Notes under the pieces: generated by a model | What the model saw: only the letters and a program-made list of their open reading frames with translations | What the model was told of the DNA's origin: nothing | Database searches by the model: none | Shown: positions 7,967-10,123 of the stretch, piece by piece | How positions within the stretch are numbered: the first letter of the stretch is position 1 | Layout of the letters: every line of letters begins with the position of its first letter | Source of the DNA: Gammaproteobacteria bacterium | GTDB taxonomy: Bacteria; Pseudomonadota; Gammaproteobacteria; DRLM01 | Assembly (NCBI GenBank): GCA_015490395.1 | Contig: WFXX01000133.1 | Span: 1 to 10,123, forward strand | DNA length: 10,123 bases | Direction of reading: 5' to 3' | Translations under genes and position numbers: made by a program

Positions 7967-9315
7967 CGGCACCCCACCCCGCCCCTGCCACGGGCCCCGG
8001 CTGCCCGCTCGTCCAGCTCGCGCAGCCGGGCCAGCTTCTCCCCGATGCGGATCTCCAGCCCTCGCGGCACCGGATGATAATACACGCGCCCCTCGAGCTC
8101 CTCGGGCAGGTAGCGCTCGCCGGCGGCATAGCCCTCGGGCTCGTCGTGGGCGTATCGGTAGCCGCGCCCGTAGCCCAGCTCCCGCATCAGGCGGGTGGGC
8201 GCGTTGCGCAGGTGCAAGGGCACCTCCAGGGAGCCGTGGCGGCGGGCGTCCTCCATGGCCGCCCCGAAGGCCCGGTAGACGGCGTTGCTCTTGGGGGCGC
8301 AGGCCAGGTAGACCACGGCCTGGGCCAGGGCCAGCTCCCCTTCGGGGCTGCCTAGGCGCTCCTGGACCTCCCAGGCGTCCAGGGCCAGGCGCAGGGCGCG
8401 CGGGTCGGCGTTGCCCACGTCCTCGCTGGCCATGCGCACCACCCGGCGGGCCACGTAGAGGGGATCGCAGCCCCCGTCCAGCATGCGGCAGAGCCAGTAG
8501 AGGGCCGCGTCCGGGTCCGAGCCCCGCACCGACTTGTGCAGCGCCGAGATCTGGTCGTAGAAGGCCTCCCCCTGCTTGTCGAAGCGCCGCACCGTCCCAC
8601 CGGCCACCACCTCGGCCACCAAGGCCTCGTCGATCACCGCTCCGCCCGCCTCCTCCCGGGCCAGGTCTGCGCAAAGTTCCAGGAAGTTCAGGGCCCGCCG
8701 GGCGTCGCCGTCGGCGGCCTCGGCCAGCCGCCGGCGCACGCCGGGCGCCAGGCGCAGCCCCCGCCCGCCCAGGCCGCGCTCGGGATCCTCCAGGGCTCGC
8801 TGCAGCACCGCCTCCACGGCCTCCGCCGGGAGAGGACGCAGCACGTAGACCCGGGCCCGCGAGAGCAGGGCGTTGTTCAGCTCGAAGGAGGGGTTCTCGG
8901 TGGTGGCCCCCACGAAGGTAAAGGTGCCGTCCTCCACGTAGGGCAGGAAGGCGTCCTGCTGGGCCTTGTTGAAGCGGTGCACCTCGTCCACGAAGAGCAC
9001 GGTGGCCCGCCCCGCCTCCCGGGCTCGGCGCGCCCGCTCCACGGCGGCGCGCACCTCCCTGACGCCCGCCAGCACCGCCGAGAGGCTCAGGAACTGGGCG
9101 TCCACCTGCGCCGCGAGCAGCCGGGCCAGGGTGGTCTTGCCCGTGCCCGGCGGGCCCCAGAGGATCATGGAGTGCAGGTGCCCGGCCTCGATGGCCTGGC
9201 GCAGGGGCTTGCCGGGGCTGAGGAGATGCTCCTGGCCGGCGAACTCCTCCAGGCTCCGCGGACGCATGCGGTCGGCCAGCGGCCGGCCGAGGGCGGCGGT
9301 CTCCCTGGCGCTCAC
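7963..9315 (-). CDS. rarA: Replication-associated recombination protein A (AAA+ ATPase RarA/MgsA)
   Basis: AAA+ ATPase related to clamp-loader subunits and to eukaryotic WRNIP1/Mgs1. It acts at stalled replication forks and interacts with single-strand binding protein. At 450 residues it is close to E. coli RarA (447). The N-terminal PLADRMRPRSLEEFAGQEHL (12-31) is the family signature. Walker A is GPPGTGKT (54-61), Walker B is VLFVDEVHRFNK (106-117), and GATTENPSFELNNALLSRAR (136-155) holds sensor 1 and the arginine-finger region. The C-terminal oligomerisation domain has YDQISALHKSVRGSDPDAAL and RMASEDVGNADPRAL. The GTG start at 9313-9315 overlaps the lolA stop as GTGA, with GGGAGGG 9 bases upstream. 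The stop likewise overlaps the crcB start. All catalytic motifs are intact. Confidence 0.97.
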   Translation of the reverse strand: MSARETAALGRPLADRMRPRSLEEFAGQEHLLSPGKPLRQAIEAGHLHSMILWGPPGTGKTTLARLLAAQVDAQFLSLSAVLAGVREVRAAVERARRAREAGRATVLFVDEVHRFNKAQQDAFLPYVEDGTFTFVGATTENPSFELNNALLSRARVYVLRPLPAEAVEAVLQRALEDPERGLGGRGLRLAPGVRRRLAEAADGDARRALNFLELCADLAREEAGGAVIDEALVAEVVAGGTVRRFDKQGEAFYDQISALHKSVRGSDPDAALYWLCRMLDGGCDPLYVARRVVRMASEDVGNADPRALRLALDAWEVQERLGSPEGELALAQAVVYLACAPKSNAVYRAFGAAMEDARRHGSLEVPLHLRNAPTRLMRELGYGRGYRYAHDEPEGYAAGERYLPEELEGRVYYHPVPRGLEIRIGEKLARLRELDERAAGARGRGGVGCR

Positions 9316-9956
9316 GGTGCAGGACCCTCCCGCACCACGTCCGTCCCGGGCGGCGGCTGGAAGGTGAAGAGCCCTTCCGGCAGCGCCGGATCCAGCCGCA
9401 CCCGCTCCAGGTGCAGCACGGTGCGCCGGTCCAGGGCATCGAGGAGCTCCAGGCGCCGGGGCACGCCGTCGCCGTCGAGGCCGAGACGCAGGGCCCGGAA
9501 GGAGCCGCCGCCCTCCCGCGGCCTGAGCAGCAGCCAGCGCAGGCCCGCCGCCTCACCAGCCTCCTCCATCAGGAACCGCTCCTCCAGCGCCACGGCGCCG
9601 CTGAGCAGGGCCGCCGGGGTGGCCCCCAAGGCCTCGTCCCAGGGGCGCACGGTGACCTGGGCTAGCTCCGGGTCGTACACCCAGACCCGCTCGCCGTCGC
9701 CCACCACCAGCTGCCGAAAGGGGCTCCGGTACTCCCAGCGGAAACGGCCCGGGCGGGCCAGATAGAGCTGTCCCTCGGAGCGCTCCCGGGCCCCACCGAC
9801 GCCCGCGGTCTCCTGCACGAAGTCCGCCTCCAGGGTGCGCATCCGCTCCAGGAAGGCCTCCAACAGGGGCCCGCCCCCGTCGGACGCCGCGGCCGCCCGG
9901 AGCGAAACCGCCAGCAGGGCCAGGCCGGCCGCCGCGAGCAGGAGGCGGGCGGTCAT
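9312..9956 (-). CDS. lolA: Outer-membrane lipoprotein carrier protein LolA
   Basis: Periplasmic chaperone that takes lipoproteins released by LolCDE and hands them to LolB at the outer membrane. It is a 214-residue precursor. Residues 1-24 form a signal peptide with a hydrophobic core (LLLAAAGLALLAV) and an AAAAS cleavage region. The mature protein shows LEADFVQE, PGRFRWEYRSPFRQLVVGDG, ERVWVYDPELAQVTVRPWDE and TPAALLSG, which together are the standard LolA pattern including the aromatic and Arg residues of the hydrophobic cavity. The ATG at 9954-9956 overlaps the ftsK stop as ATGA, and the stop overlaps the rarA start. Position between ftsK and rarA is the classic gammaproteobacterial order. 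The gene also implies a Gram-negative host with lipoprotein sorting. Confidence 0.97.
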   Translation of the reverse strand: MTARLLLAAAGLALLAVSLRAAAASDGGGPLLEAFLERMRTLEADFVQETAGVGGARERSEGQLYLARPGRFRWEYRSPFRQLVVGDGERVWVYDPELAQVTVRPWDEALGATPAALLSGAVALEERFLMEEAGEAAGLRWLLLRPREGGGSFRALRLGLDGDGVPRRLELLDALDRRTVLHLERVRLDPALPEGLFTFQPPPGTDVVREGPAP

Positions 9957-10123
9957 GATGGCGGCGGCGGGGGGGCCAGCACCTCCCGCGTCCCGTTGGG
10001 CTGCAGCGGGCCCACCACCCCGGCCCGCTCCATCTGCTCGATCATGCGCGCGGCCCGGTTGTAGCCGATCTTCAGCCGGCGCTGCACGCCGGAGACCGAG
10101 GCCCGGCGGGTCTCGGTCTCCGG
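9953..10123 (-). CDS. ftsK: DNA translocase FtsK, C-terminal fragment (5' part outside window)
   Basis: Only the last 56 residues are in the window. They make up most of the gamma domain, the winged-helix module of FtsK that reads the polar KOPS sequences and contacts the XerCD recombinase during chromosome dimer resolution at the division septum. Diagnostic residues are RRASVSGVQRRLKIGYNRAA and RMIEQMERAGVVGP, then NGTREVLAPPPP, close to the E. coli C-terminus. I derived this by reading the minus strand from 10123; the frame runs without a stop to TGA at 9953-9955. That stop overlaps the lolA ATG by four bases. The motor and membrane domains lie to the right of the window. Confidence 0.95.
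   Translation of the reverse strand, partial: PETETRRASVSGVQRRLKIGYNRAARMIEQMERAGVVGPLQPNGTREVLAPPPPPS

Noticed and set aside
7967..9556. A minus-strand frame running through rarA and lolA into crcB without a stop, suggesting a giant CrcB fusion
   Set aside because: The upstream part is an Arg/Pro/Gly-rich out-of-frame reading of rarA and lolA. The real crcB start is the GTG at 7966, overlapping the rarA stop.

Overview
The window is very GC-rich (about 70% by eye), densely coded bacterial chromosome. Every gene is on the minus strand except the truncated patatin gene at the left edge. The gene order ftsK-lolA-rarA-crcB-(DUF190)-serS-cysG is the arrangement found in many Gammaproteobacteria, for example pseudomonads and Ectothiorhodospiraceae/Chromatiales-type genomes. 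The protein motifs are also proteobacterial: LolA periplasmic carrier, fused three-activity CysG, RssA-type patatin. A GC-rich gammaproteobacterium is therefore the best reading. I cannot name a genus from sequence alone.

Read in the direction of transcription (right to left), the first region (10123 to 4522) is one tightly packed gene run. It starts with the end of ftsK (chromosome translocase), then lolA (lipoprotein carrier), rarA (replication-associated AAA+ ATPase), crcB (fluoride channel), a DUF190/PII-like gene, serS (seryl-tRNA synthetase) and cysG (siroheme synthase). The first three junctions are 4-base stop/start overlaps (ATGA, GTGA, GTGA) and the rest have gaps of 12 to 21 bases, so co-transcription and translational coupling are likely. 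The products serve unrelated housekeeping jobs: chromosome segregation, outer-membrane lipoprotein sorting, fork rescue, fluoride export, translation and siroheme/sulfite-nitrite metabolism.

The second region (4521 to 1294) follows a relatively AT-rich 105-base gap that probably holds a new promoter. It contains an HU-family DNA-binding protein with a basic, histone H1-like N-terminal tail. Next comes a 172-base spacer with three perfect inverted repeats, then ppsA, the gluconeogenic phosphoenolpyruvate synthase, with its catalytic His420 and Cys751 intact.

The third region (1293 to 1) holds a small, unrecognised, all-helical protein gene. It converges on the patatin-like phospholipase with only 3 bases between the two stop codons, and a short palindrome spans both stops. 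No gene-free stretch exceeds 300 bases. I saw no tRNA, rRNA, CRISPR array, insertion sequence or phage gene. I found no convincing undescribed multi-gene system. The items most worth a second look are the tailed HU protein, the structured HU-ppsA spacer, the DUF190 gene beside crcB and the unrecognised helical gene.
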